NCBI GenBank assembly: GCA_029262255.1
Contig: JAJCZT010000025.1
Span: forward strand, 1 to 33,850
Direction of reading: 5' to 3'
DNA: 33,850 nucleotides
Origin: Deltaproteobacteria bacterium
GTDB lineage: Bacteria > Desulfobacterota_D > UBA1144 > Nemesobacterales > UBA2774
How positions within the stretch are numbered: position 1 is the stretch's first letter; every line of letters starts with the position of its first letter. The translations under genes were made by a program, and so were the position numbers. Below, piece by piece: positions 20,436 to 29,371 of the stretch. Below the pieces are notes generated by a model. The model was not told the origin of the DNA. It searched no databases and was given only the letters and a program-made list of their open reading frames with translations.

Positions 20436-21272
20436 TTAACCCTCTAATATATCCAAATTCGCTTTCTCTGTAATTATTCCTTTTTGATGCGCTCTGTGGA
20501 ATAGGTACTCCAAAGCAGCTTTACCCTTTTCACCCAAGTCTACCGTAAATTCATTTACGTACATGAGCACAAACTTTTCTCCTACTTCTTGCTCCATTCC
20601 TCTTCCCCACTCCATTGCATATTCAAGAGCTTCATCTTTGTGTGTTAGAGCATACTCAATACTTTCCTTGTGTACCCTGTGAGCTTCTCTCTGAAGGTCT
20701 TCGCCTATATCTCTTCTTACTACATTTAAACCTAATGGAAGGGGCAGGGAGGTCTCCTTTGCCCAGAGTTCCCCTATATCAAAAAATAATTCAAGACCGG
20801 CATCTTTATATGTCAGCTGTCCTTCGTGAATTAACAGACCTGTTTCGATCTCTCCGTTTTGTACCGCAGGCATGATTTCGTCAAATGCCATCTCCACGGG
20901 TATGAACCCGTCTGCAAAAATACAGAGGAGCAAATATGCGGAGGTAAGCATTCCGGGCACCCCGATTCTTTTTCCTTCGAGGTTTTGGATTGGGTCTTTA
21001 GAGACTACAATCGGGCCGTAACCCTCTCCCATACTTGCGCCGCACGACATAATTCTGTAATCGTCCTGCACCTTGAGATACCCGTGTGCCGAGATAGCCG
21101 TTACCTCAAGCTCTTTATTGAGGGCGCGTTTATTAAGTGATTGAATATCTTCTACAACTTGAATGAAATCAATCTTCTCTGAAGTAACCTTCTTTTTGTC
21201 GATAGCATAGAACATAAACGCGTCATCGGCATCAGGGCTATGTCCTAGTTTCATTTGAATTTTGTCTGTCAT
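20436..21272 (-). CDS. mqnD: 1,4-dihydroxy-6-naphthoate synthase (futalosine pathway)
   Basis: LGHSPDADDAFMFYAID, RIMSCGASMGEGYGPIVVSKDP, IGVPGMLTSAYLLLCIF, GLLIHEGQLTYKDAGLELFFDIGELWAKETSLPLPLGLNVV. Confidence 0.95.
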   Translation of the reverse strand: MTDKIQMKLGHSPDADDAFMFYAIDKKKVTSEKIDFIQVVEDIQSLNKRALNKELEVTAISAHGYLKVQDDYRIMSCGASMGEGYGPIVVSKDPIQNLEGKRIGVPGMLTSAYLLLCIFADGFIPVEMAFDEIMPAVQNGEIETGLLIHEGQLTYKDAGLELFFDIGELWAKETSLPLPLGLNVVRRDIGEDLQREAHRVHKESIEYALTHKDEALEYAMEWGRGMEQEVGEKFVLMYVNEFTVDLGEKGKAALEYLFHRAHQKGIITEKANLDILEG

Positions 21273-21291
21273 GTGAATTTCTCCTTGTTTT

Positions 21292-22104
21292 CTACTCTGA
21301 ATAAATATTTAAATCTGAAATCTTCTCCGCTTCGTTCAGTTCTGAGAGTAGTTCGCTGTATTTGATAATCCCTTTTATTTCTTCTGTCCCCAGATCATAT
21401 TTAATCCGGTCTGTTAAATATTTAAGACATACGTCTTTTTCTATTCCTATGTTTTGTGACTCAATCTCAGCTATCTCGTCTACAATCCCCAGACCGTAGT
21501 TTTTTGACTCTATAAGGGCATCCAGATTCTTTCCTAGTATAACACCTTTGTTTACTGCGAAAACCGCATAGACAAACGGAAGTCCCGTCTCAGCTGTCCA
21601 TATATCTCCCAAATCATAGAGCTTATATGGATTATCCGCATCGTAGCATTTCTTAAGCCCCGAATCTCCAATTAACATAGCCCCGTCTACATCGTCTAGG
21701 TAATCCTCCTTATCAATATCTCTTGATAGATAGCTAGGGGATAGTTTGTAGAATAATTCCAGTACAATTTTTAGAAGCGCTGTAGAGCTTTGAGAGCGTT
21801 TATCAACGGCGATTGTTTTTAGTTCTCTTAAATCTGATTTTGAAAGGACAATAACACTGTCCACTTTTCCAACTGATGATATGGAAATTTCAGGGACTAC
21901 TCTGTAGTCCTTTCTCTTAAGGAGCTCCGCAACTGGTATTAGACCCACATCAATTTCTTTATTAAAGAGCTTCAAAGATAATTCTGACGGAGGAGTCTGT
22001 ATAAGATCGAACTCATGACTTACCAGATTATTTTCAAGAGCGTATGTCAAAGGTTTTGCGTTTAAAAACGATACTGAACCCAGTTTTATCAATTTTTTCA
22101 CCAA
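21292..22104 (-). CDS. mqnA: chorismate dehydratase / menaquinone biosynthesis protein MqnA
   Basis: IKLGSVSFLNAKPLTYAL, FDLIQTPPSELSLKLFNKEIDVGLIPVAELL, AMLIGDSGLKKCY, YDLGDIWTAETGLPFVYAVFAV. Confidence 0.92.
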   Translation of the reverse strand: MVKKLIKLGSVSFLNAKPLTYALENNLVSHEFDLIQTPPSELSLKLFNKEIDVGLIPVAELLKRKDYRVVPEISISSVGKVDSVIVLSKSDLRELKTIAVDKRSQSSTALLKIVLELFYKLSPSYLSRDIDKEDYLDDVDGAMLIGDSGLKKCYDADNPYKLYDLGDIWTAETGLPFVYAVFAVNKGVILGKNLDALIESKNYGLGIVDEIAEIESQNIGIEKDVCLKYLTDRIKYDLGTEEIKGIIKYSELLSELNEAEKISDLNIYSE

Positions 22105-22191
22105 ACAAAGAAGTCCTAAATTAGCTAAAGTCTATAAATTTTTCATATGGGGTATTTTTGAAAAGATATAGGTTACCCGAAATTAATATTC

Positions 22192-23241
22192 TTAAAATGC
22201 GCTTATATCTCCTTGCCATCTTCTGGGTAAAAATATCTTTTCATAAAGGGTAATAGCATATGAGTCCGTCATAGAGGCTATGAAATCGCATACCGCACGC
22301 TCTGTGGTCTCTCCCTCTCTTGGGTCTTTATTATAGAGCACTCTAAATTCATCCTGGTTTTCACAACAGTATTCATATAGTTCTTTTATTACCTTTTGCG
22401 CCTTAACAAAATTGTTTTTGATTTTCTCATTCATATAGACCGTATTGAAAAGGTAACTTCTCAATTCCATCATGGCTTCTTCAATCTCTGTGCTTACTAC
22501 TACCTTTTTTTCTCCCAGATTTATAGTTTCAAAAATTATATCCGTGACCATTCTATTTATTCTCTCGGAATTAGTCTCTCCCAAGGTCCTGATACATTCC
22601 CTAGGGACGTCCTCAATTGTTATAATTCCCGATCGGACGGCATCGTCCAGATCATGGTTAGCGTATGCTACCAAATCCGAGATCCTTACAACCTGCCCTT
22701 CCATGGTTTCCGCTCTATATTTGGGATTGTCTATAGCTCCCATGCCTTTTGAGTGCTTGGCAATTCCGTCCCTTACTTCATAGGTAAGGTTCAATCCCTC
22801 GCCGTCTTTCTCCAGAACATCAACCACCCGAAGGCTGTGTATTACGTGCTTGAACCCGCCGGGAAATATTTCGTTTAGAGCGTCCTCTCCGGCATGCCCA
22901 AACGGTGTGTGCCCAAGATCATGTCCTAGCGCTATCGCTTCGGTCAGGTCTTCATTTAATCTTAGCGCCTTAGAAATCGTTCTTGCGATTTGAGCTACTT
23001 CAATTACGTGTGTGAGCCTCGTTCTATAGTGATCATCAGTCGGGGAGAGAAATACCTGCGTCTTGTGTTTCATCCTTCTAAATGATTTTGAGTGTATGAC
23101 TCTGTCTCTGTCCCTTTGAAAGTCGGTTCGAATAGTGCACTGCTCCTCAGGTCTCATCCTTCCCTTTGTCTCAGAACTGAGTTTTGCAAGAGCAGACAAT
23201 GTCTCCCTTTCTACTTCTTCAAGCTGTTCTCTTATGGTCAA
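22192..23241 (-). CDS. dgt: deoxyguanosinetriphosphate triphosphohydrolase-like HD protein
   Basis: RTDFQRDRDRVIHSKSFRRMKHKTQVFLSPTDDHYRTRLTHVIEVAQIARTI...ALGHDLGHTPFGHAGE HD motif. Confidence 0.93.
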   Translation of the reverse strand: MTIREQLEEVERETLSALAKLSSETKGRMRPEEQCTIRTDFQRDRDRVIHSKSFRRMKHKTQVFLSPTDDHYRTRLTHVIEVAQIARTISKALRLNEDLTEAIALGHDLGHTPFGHAGEDALNEIFPGGFKHVIHSLRVVDVLEKDGEGLNLTYEVRDGIAKHSKGMGAIDNPKYRAETMEGQVVRISDLVAYANHDLDDAVRSGIITIEDVPRECIRTLGETNSERINRMVTDIIFETINLGEKKVVVSTEIEEAMMELRSYLFNTVYMNEKIKNNFVKAQKVIKELYEYCCENQDEFRVLYNKDPREGETTERAVCDFIASMTDSYAITLYEKIFLPRRWQGDISAF

Positions 23242-23268
23242 GATTAAGCTCCATTTCTTATAAGCTGA

Positions 23269-24027
23269 TCAAAGTCTTACCGATATGCCGTTTTCGTTTA
23301 GGAAATCTTTAGCTTCTTTAATCGTATATTCTCCGTAGTGAAAAATGGAGGCGACCAGTACTGCGTCCGCTTCCCCAAGCTTTACTCCATCAGCTAGGTG
23401 CTCCAGGGTGCCAGCCCCGCCTGAGGCGATAATGGGAATTTTTAAATTACGAGAGATCGTTTTAGTCAGAGGTAAATCATATCCTGATTTTGTTCCGTCT
23501 TTATCCATACTGGTAAGAAGAATCTCCCCCGCGCCGTATTCCTCCATTTTTTGGGCCCACTCTACAGCGTCTATTCCGGTAGGGTTTCTTCCGCCGTGGG
23601 TGAAAACTTCCCATTTGTTCTCACCTGTACTTCTGGCGTCTATGGCTACAACGATGCACTGGCTTCCGAACTTGTCCGCCGCTTGTCTTACAAAATCAGG
23701 GTTTTTCACAGCGGCTGTGTTTATTGAGACTTTATCGGCCCCCGCGAGCAGCATCTGTCTCACGTCATCTAGCGTTCTAACGCCTCCGCCTACGGTAAGT
23801 GGAACAAATACCTGTCCCGCTGTGCGCTCCACTACATCAATCATAGTTTTTCTTTCTTCATTAGAAGCGGTTATATCCAAGAAGCAGACTTCATCAGCCC
23901 CCTCATCGCTGTACTTCTTTGCGATCTCGACCGGGTCCCCCGCATCACGTAGATTGACGAAATTCACTCCTTTGACAACTCTTCCGTCCTTTACATCCAA
24001 GCATGGAATTATTCTTTTAGATAACAT
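23269..24027 (-). CDS. hisF: imidazole glycerol phosphate synthase subunit HisF
   Basis: [84 protein letters not shown]. Confidence 0.97.
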   Translation of the reverse strand: MLSKRIIPCLDVKDGRVVKGVNFVNLRDAGDPVEIAKKYSDEGADEVCFLDITASNEERKTMIDVVERTAGQVFVPLTVGGGVRTLDDVRQMLLAGADKVSINTAAVKNPDFVRQAADKFGSQCIVVAIDARSTGENKWEVFTHGGRNPTGIDAVEWAQKMEEYGAGEILLTSMDKDGTKSGYDLPLTKTISRNLKIPIIASGGAGTLEHLADGVKLGEADAVLVASIFHYGEYTIKEAKDFLNENGISVRL

Positions 24028-24028
24028 A

Positions 24029-24751
24029 TCAAGAGTACCTTTTTATCGCCTCTTTTAGATTAATACTACCGGTATAAATCGACTTCCCTAGTATAGCTCC
24101 ATATAAGCCTAAATGCTCAATCGAAGACAGCTTCTCAAGGTCTTCCATCGTAGCTATTCCGCCTGAGGCGATTACCGGGATCGGAGATTTGTTTATAAAT
24201 TCGCGTGCGCTCTCTATATTGATCCCTTCCATCGTTCCGTCACGGTCAATATTAGTATTAAGTACCACCGACACACCGGCGTCATGTAGATTCTCAAGCA
24301 CTTCATCGGTACTTTGGTCTATTACCTCTGTCCAGCCTTTAACGGCTATTCTCCCGTTTTTCGTATCGATTCCAACTGCTATCTCATCCGGAAATTCCCT
24401 GCACGCTTCTCTTAAAAAATCCCCATCGCTGAAAGCCGCGGTTCCCAGAATCACTCTTTTAACGCCTATTTTTACATATTCTCTTACGGTATCTAAATTT
24501 CTTATCCCTCCGCCGACTTGAACTGGACATGTTACCGAATCTACAATAGATTTAATGACGTCAAAGTTCTTGGGTTTTCCCGAGAATGCGCCGTCAAGGT
24601 CTACCACATGGATCCACTTGGCTCCTGAGTCTTCCCACTCCATAGCAATTTCAGGGGGGTTGTCAGAAAAGACCGTTACCTTTTCCTCCTCCCCTTTAAA
24701 TAGTCTTACGCACTTCCCGTCTTTGAGATCAATAGCTGGGATAATTATCAT
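24029..24751 (-). CDS. hisA: ProFAR isomerase (HisA)
   Basis: [75 protein letters not shown]; starts within a 4-nt overlap of the upstream gene. Confidence 0.96.
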   Translation of the reverse strand: MIIIPAIDLKDGKCVRLFKGEEEKVTVFSDNPPEIAMEWEDSGAKWIHVVDLDGAFSGKPKNFDVIKSIVDSVTCPVQVGGGIRNLDTVREYVKIGVKRVILGTAAFSDGDFLREACREFPDEIAVGIDTKNGRIAVKGWTEVIDQSTDEVLENLHDAGVSVVLNTNIDRDGTMEGINIESAREFINKSPIPVIASGGIATMEDLEKLSSIEHLGLYGAILGKSIYTGSINLKEAIKRYS

Positions 24752-25434
24752 CTGTTCTCCATTAGAAATTCACTAAATCTTTGGGCTGCCTTTCTAGCGC
24801 CTTCTTTTGCAAGCTCATCCGCGGAAATCCATTTGCCACCTCTTTTTACAAACTTTTTAATTTCAAACAGGTTGTCAAATAAGGGCTTCTGCGTTTCTGT
24901 AAAATATGTCTCCCATATTACCCTTCCGTCTTTTGTGCTTAGCACCTCTACACTAAAAGTTACGGTAGAGGGAGATTCTATTCCCCACTCTGATCCGCCC
25001 CTTTCTGTGTACTCTGAAACAAATCCTATCATTACCGAGTCTGCGCCCAGAACCCTTCCTACATCAATGGCTATGTCTTTGTAATATAATTTTGGTTTTC
25101 CGGATTTCAACTTAGCGTATTCGGTATCTGATTTTTTCAGAGGCAATATCTCTACATTCCCTATGCCGCTTGTTTGTGAAATGAGAGCGTCGTAAAGCGA
25201 TATAGTCAAAAACCTCTCGTTTATTAGGAGTGCTTCCTCGGATTGTTCTATTGAGAGTTTTTGTTTTGAAGCAAACGGTATCAATGCCATCTTGCCCACA
25301 ATATATTTTATCGGCGCTTGGGCAACTTCGGAGCTATTATTCTCTAGGGCCTCTGCAAATGGTGTTTGATTGTGTGCGAGAACCAACAAAAGGATTAATA
25401 AGCTTATAAGCCTGTATCTACTCGGAAATTTCAT
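24748..25434 (-). CDS. exported protein of unknown function (possibly LpoB/GNA1162/CsgG-like fold)
   Basis: Signal peptide MKFPSRYRLISLLILLLVLAHNQTPFAEA from ATG at 25434 (track ORF starts further upstream at 25521). VGRVLGADSVMIGFVSEYTERGG...VTFSVEVLSTKDGRVIWETYFTETQKPLFDN resembles stress/assembly accessory proteins. Stop overlaps hisA start by 4 nt. Confidence 0.65.
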   Translation of the reverse strand: MKFPSRYRLISLLILLLVLAHNQTPFAEALENNSSEVAQAPIKYIVGKMALIPFASKQKLSIEQSEEALLINERFLTISLYDALISQTSGIGNVEILPLKKSDTEYAKLKSGKPKLYYKDIAIDVGRVLGADSVMIGFVSEYTERGGSEWGIESPSTVTFSVEVLSTKDGRVIWETYFTETQKPLFDNLFEIKKFVKRGGKWISADELAKEGARKAAQRFSEFLMENR

Positions 25435-25524
25435 GTGCCTATAAATATACAGGAATATCGGATTAGAGAAAGCAGCAATTTGCTGTGATTTGAAAAATAG
25501 ATTGTATTGTCGATAATACATCTC

Positions 25525-25929
25525 ATGAACTACTGGCTTGTTAAATCAGAACCCTTTAAATATTCATGGGACGATCTTGTTAAAGACGGCTCTACTTACT
25601 GGGACGGTGTGAGGAACTATCAGGCAAGAAATAATCTTAAAGCAATGAAAAAAGGGGACTTGGTTCTCTATTACCATAGCAACGAGGGGAAGGAAGTCGT
25701 AGGAGTTTCCAGGGTAACAAAGGAGTTTTATCAGGACCCTACGATAGATGATGACAGATGGGTTGTTGTTGATATAGAGCCGGTCAATAAACTAAACAAT
25801 CCCGTTTCACTCGCAGACATAAAAAAAGATAAGCGTCTTCAGAAGGTGCCTCTTATAACTCAAAGCAGACTATCCGTAATGCCCGTTACAAAAAATGATT
25901 TTGATACCATAATTAAAATGGGTAACTAG
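25525..25929 (+). CDS. EVE-domain protein (thymocyte nuclear protein-like)
   Basis: MNYWLVKSEPFKYSWDDLVKDGSTYWDGVRNYQARNNLKAMKKGDLVLYYHSNEGKEVVGVSRV: EVE/PUA-like signature. Start at ATG 25525. Confidence 0.9.
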   Translation: MNYWLVKSEPFKYSWDDLVKDGSTYWDGVRNYQARNNLKAMKKGDLVLYYHSNEGKEVVGVSRVTKEFYQDPTIDDDRWVVVDIEPVNKLNNPVSLADIKKDKRLQKVPLITQSRLSVMPVTKNDFDTIIKMGN

Positions 25930-26034
25930 TCTTTAAAATTGTACTTTTTCCTTTTTTCTTCCCCGATTAAAGGGGGACTAAGGGGGATTTCTCTTTTGTC
26001 TTTCCCGAACGTCTTTGATGGGAGTCCCTTCTTT

Positions 26035-26074
26035 GTCATTATGAGCGCACACATAGTGTGCAGCCGAAGAATCT
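26035..26074. repeat. intergenic palindromic element (GTCATT-type), copy 2
   Basis: gtcattatgagc GCACAC ata GTGTGC agccgaagaatct. Confidence 0.75.
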
Positions 26075-26108
26075 CTCTTTTCTTGTCACTCTGAACCATC
26101 TCGAACCC

Positions 26109-26150
26109 AGTCATCTCCAACGGCGCACATTGTGTGCACGAGAGAGATCT
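26109..26150. repeat. intergenic palindromic element, variant copy 3
   Basis: agtcatctccaacggc GCACA ttg TGTGC acgagagagatct. Confidence 0.6.
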
Positions 26151-26175
26151 TTCTTTGTTTTTAACGTTTTAATCC

Positions 26176-26201
26176 GTCACCCTGAACTTGTTTCAGGGTC
26201 T
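26176..26201. repeat. intergenic palindromic element, variant copy 4
   Basis: gtca CCCTGAA cttgt TTCAGGG tct. Confidence 0.65.
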
Positions 26202-26262
26202 CGTCTTTTCTCCTGCATCCTGCCCTTATTAATTAATCGTAGATTGATGTTATTCTCTTTAT

Positions 26263-26934
26263 ATGAATCTCCATGGGTCACCACAGGACAGCGGTCAGGA
26301 TAAATATGCCCAAACACGCTGGGACATGGTAGAGAACCAGATTGTCTCAAGGGGCATTAAAAACGCCACTGTACTTGATGCGATGCTTAAAGTTAAGAGG
26401 CATTTATTTGTTCCAAAGGATTATATTGATTCTGCCTATATCGACAACCCGATCCCTATAGAAAAAGGACAGACAATTTCCCAGCCCTATATGGTCGCTC
26501 TTATGACTGAGCTCTTAGATCCTCAGCCCGGTAAAAAAATATTAGAAATCGGCACAGGCTCCGGCTACCAGACCGCCGTGCTTGCTGAAACAGGATGTGA
26601 TCTGTATACGGTGGAGATAATTGAAGAAATAGCTGTAACTGCCCGTAAAATCTTAGAAAAGTTAGGATATTCCAATATTAAATACAAAATTGGCGATGGC
26701 TATAAGGGGTGGGAAGAGAATGCTCCTTTTGAGGGCATAATAGTAACAGCGGCGCCCCTTGATATACCTGACAAACTAATGGATCAGCTCTCAATGGGCG
26801 GCAGGATGATTATCCCGGTAGGGGATACATATCAGGATCTCCTTTTGATTGAAAAAACCAATGAAGGGGTTACGAAAAAGAGAGTCACATCTGTTCGTTT
26901 TGTGCCGATGACCGAGAAATCAAACCATACGTAG
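26263..26934 (+). CDS. pcm: protein-L-isoaspartate O-methyltransferase
   Basis: MVENQIVSRGIKNATVLDAMLKVKRHLFVP, PIEKGQTISQPYMVALMTELL, ILEIGTGSGYQTAVLAE, GDGYKGWEENAPFEGIIVTAAPLDIP. Confidence 0.95.
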   Translation: MNLHGSPQDSGQDKYAQTRWDMVENQIVSRGIKNATVLDAMLKVKRHLFVPKDYIDSAYIDNPIPIEKGQTISQPYMVALMTELLDPQPGKKILEIGTGSGYQTAVLAETGCDLYTVEIIEEIAVTARKILEKLGYSNIKYKIGDGYKGWEENAPFEGIIVTAAPLDIPDKLMDQLSMGGRMIIPVGDTYQDLLLIEKTNEGVTKKRVTSVRFVPMTEKSNHT

Positions 26935-27012
26935 CTTTCATATATATGGCTTATAGTCTATAATTAGTTCCTAATTATTGATTTTGATATAAAAACGTTT
27001 TAAACAATTCCC

Positions 27013-28506
27013 ATGGACAACCAAATTTTAATAAATGTAACCTTTAACGAAACCAGAGTTGCCGTTATGGAAAAAGGTTCTGTTGCTGAGCTATATATTG
27101 AGAGAAAGACTACACCACGCATAGTCGGAAATATATATAAAGGTAAAGTGGGAAAAGTCGTCCCGGGGATGCAGGCTGCCTTTATAGATATTGGTATGGA
27201 CAAGGCCGGATTTATCTCGGTCGAAGATGTGCAGGAAGATTCTCTCTATGATTTTTTTCTAGAGAACGAAGAGGAGGATAGCGCTCAATATATTCGTAAA
27301 CAACAAAAAAACCTGATCCAGGACATCTTAAGAGAGGGGCAGCATGTCCTAGTTCAGGTGTTAAAAGAATCTGTTGGAGGCAAAGGGGCAAAGCTGTCGT
27401 CCTATGTTGCCATTCCCGGAAAATATTTGGTGCTGTTAGGAACCCTGGATATAGTCGGTATATCTAGAAAAATTGAAGATAACGAAGAAAGAGAGAGATT
27501 AAGCGAATCTATTAAAAAGCTAAAACCTCAAGGGGCCGGTTTAATTGCAAGAACCGCGAGCGCAGGAGTTTCTGAGGAAGAGCTTGCAAAGGATTTAAAG
27601 GAGCTTCTTTCCATATGGGAAGAAGTCAAGAAAGCGAACGAAGAGAAGAGTGGTCCCTCGTTAATTTATGAAGAGCCCAAACTTTACATTAAAGCCGTTA
27701 GAGATTTTGTTTCGACCGAAGTTACTAAAATCCTCATAGATTCAGATAGCGCGTACAGCGAAGTCACAGACTATTTAAAGCGCAACTTCCCTGATTCTAA
27801 TGTGGATGTGGAGTTGTATAAAGATTCCACCCCCTTGTTTTTAAAATACGGAGTTGAAAATGAGATAAAAAAGATATTTAAGAAAAAGGTTTGGCTTAAA
27901 TCAGGTGGGCATATCATAATTGAGGAAGCGGAAGGGCTGACAGTGGTGGATGTGAATACGGGCAGATATCAAAGCGGCAAAGATCCAGAGGAAACTATCT
28001 ACAACATAAATGTAGAGGCCGCCTTGGAGATAGTGAGACAAATAAGATTAAGAAACCTCGTGGGGATAGTTGTGATGGATTTTATAGACCTTAAAAACCG
28101 CCAGCTGAGAGATGGAGTATCCGAGGTTTTTGTAGAGGCTCTTAAACGCGATAAAGCGAGATCTGTTGTAATCGAAATGTCTTCATTCGGAGTTATCCAA
28201 ATGACGAGGCAGCGCCTGAGAGAAAGTATTTTAAAAGAACTTGCGGAACCCTGTTTTTATTGTGAAGGTACAGGCTATTTGAAATCTATAAGCACTATTT
28301 CTTATGAAATCATTAGGGATATAAAAAAGCGGCTGACTAAACCTGTGAATAAAAAAATCACTGTGCAGGCAAATTCCGTTGTAATTAAGGGCATGCTCGA
28401 TTCAGAAAAAGATAATCTGAAACAGCTCGAGGAGGAATTCGGCATAGAGATTGAATATAAGACGGTAGAAGGAAGAATAGAAAAATATAAGTTAGTAGCG
28501 GAATAA
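27013..28506 (+). CDS. rng: ribonuclease G/E family protein
   Basis: GNIYKGKVGKVVPGMQAAFIDIGMDKAGFI (S1), GGHIIIEEAEGLTVVDVNTGRY, NLVGIVVMDFIDLKNR, MTRQRLRESILKELAEPCFYCEGTGYLKS. Confidence 0.95.
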   Translation: MDNQILINVTFNETRVAVMEKGSVAELYIERKTTPRIVGNIYKGKVGKVVPGMQAAFIDIGMDKAGFISVEDVQEDSLYDFFLENEEEDSAQYIRKQQKNLIQDILREGQHVLVQVLKESVGGKGAKLSSYVAIPGKYLVLLGTLDIVGISRKIEDNEERERLSESIKKLKPQGAGLIARTASAGVSEEELAKDLKELLSIWEEVKKANEEKSGPSLIYEEPKLYIKAVRDFVSTEVTKILIDSDSAYSEVTDYLKRNFPDSNVDVELYKDSTPLFLKYGVENEIKKIFKKKVWLKSGGHIIIEEAEGLTVVDVNTGRYQSGKDPEETIYNINVEAALEIVRQIRLRNLVGIVVMDFIDLKNRQLRDGVSEVFVEALKRDKARSVVIEMSSFGVIQMTRQRLRESILKELAEPCFYCEGTGYLKSISTISYEIIRDIKKRLTKPVNKKITVQANSVVIKGMLDSEKDNLKQLEEEFGIEIEYKTVEGRIEKYKLVAE

Positions 28507-28649
28507 GCTGATTCCTAATGTTTCTTGCAGCTAAAAAATCCCATAAAGCAAGGGTCTATATAATTTGTTAGATTAGCCCGGCCTTGAAATAGATTGAGTT
28601 ATCATTACCCTTAAACTAGATCTGCAAATTCGGATTTAACCATTCTTAC

Positions 28650-29348
28650 ATGTCTAAAGAAAACTCTAAGAGGCATATAAAACTTCTCCTCAAAAACCTT
28701 TGCAAGTATTACCAGGAAGCCGGGGGCAGAATTGACATTCTTGATGATATTGATGCTGAGTTCTATCAAGGCGAGATTGTCGCATTAGTAGGAAAGAGCG
28801 GCTCGGGTAAGACTACGCTGCTCAATCTGATATGCGGCATTGATTCTCCGGATAGCGGTGAAGTTTGGATTGGTGAGACCCTTCTTACGGGTCTTTCAGA
28901 AGATCAGCTAACTTTAATCAGACGAAACCAGGTCGGGATAGTTTTTCAATTCTTCAACCTTATTCCCACTCTAAGCGTAATTGAAAACGTAGCTCTCCCA
29001 AGTGAATTAAATGGAACGGGCAGTCACGAAAGCAGGCTTCGCGCCGAGGAATTGTTGGAAAGAGTTAATCTGGGCGATCGACTAAATTCTTACCCTGACG
29101 TCCTGTCGGGGGGGGAGCAGCAGCGTGTTGCAATAGCGCGGGCTCTTATCAACGATCCGGATTTGATTCTGGCTGATGAGCCTACGGGGAATTTAGACGA
29201 TGAGACTGCAAAAGAAATACTGGACTTACTTCTGAGCGTTGCTCGGGAGGCCGGCAAAACTATGATAATAGCGACTCACAGTTTCGAGATAATAAATTAC
29301 GCAGACCGGGTTTACACAATTCATAACGGCAAACTCTTTCCCGAATAA
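28650..29348 (+). CDS. ABC transporter ATP-binding protein (LolD/MacB-type; AttE/F-like by context)
   Basis: Walker [26 protein letters not shown] signature, [13 protein letters not shown] Walker B. Confidence 0.95.
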   Translation: MSKENSKRHIKLLLKNLCKYYQEAGGRIDILDDIDAEFYQGEIVALVGKSGSGKTTLLNLICGIDSPDSGEVWIGETLLTGLSEDQLTLIRRNQVGIVFQFFNLIPTLSVIENVALPSELNGTGSHESRLRAEELLERVNLGDRLNSYPDVLSGGEQQRVAIARALINDPDLILADEPTGNLDDETAKEILDLLLSVAREAGKTMIIATHSFEIINYADRVYTIHNGKLFPE

Positions 29349-29371
29349 TTTAATATTGGCGGTTAGTTAAT

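Noticed and set aside
22396-22783. Overlapping plus-strand ORFs of 118 and 103 aa
   Set aside because: Antisense to dgt, two frames open at once, typical of spurious ORFs.
23345-24058. 237-aa plus-strand ORF
   Set aside because: Lies antisense to hisF, whose identity is certain; low-complexity Ser/Pro-rich shadow frame.
18018-26201. Possible CRISPR array from repeated palindromes
   Set aside because: Copies are not regularly spaced, are in separate intergenic regions, and have divergent stems; no cas genes.
25926-26303. Short ORFs 25926..26120 (-) and 26058..26303 (+)
   Set aside because: They translate the intergenic palindromic repeats; no coding signature.
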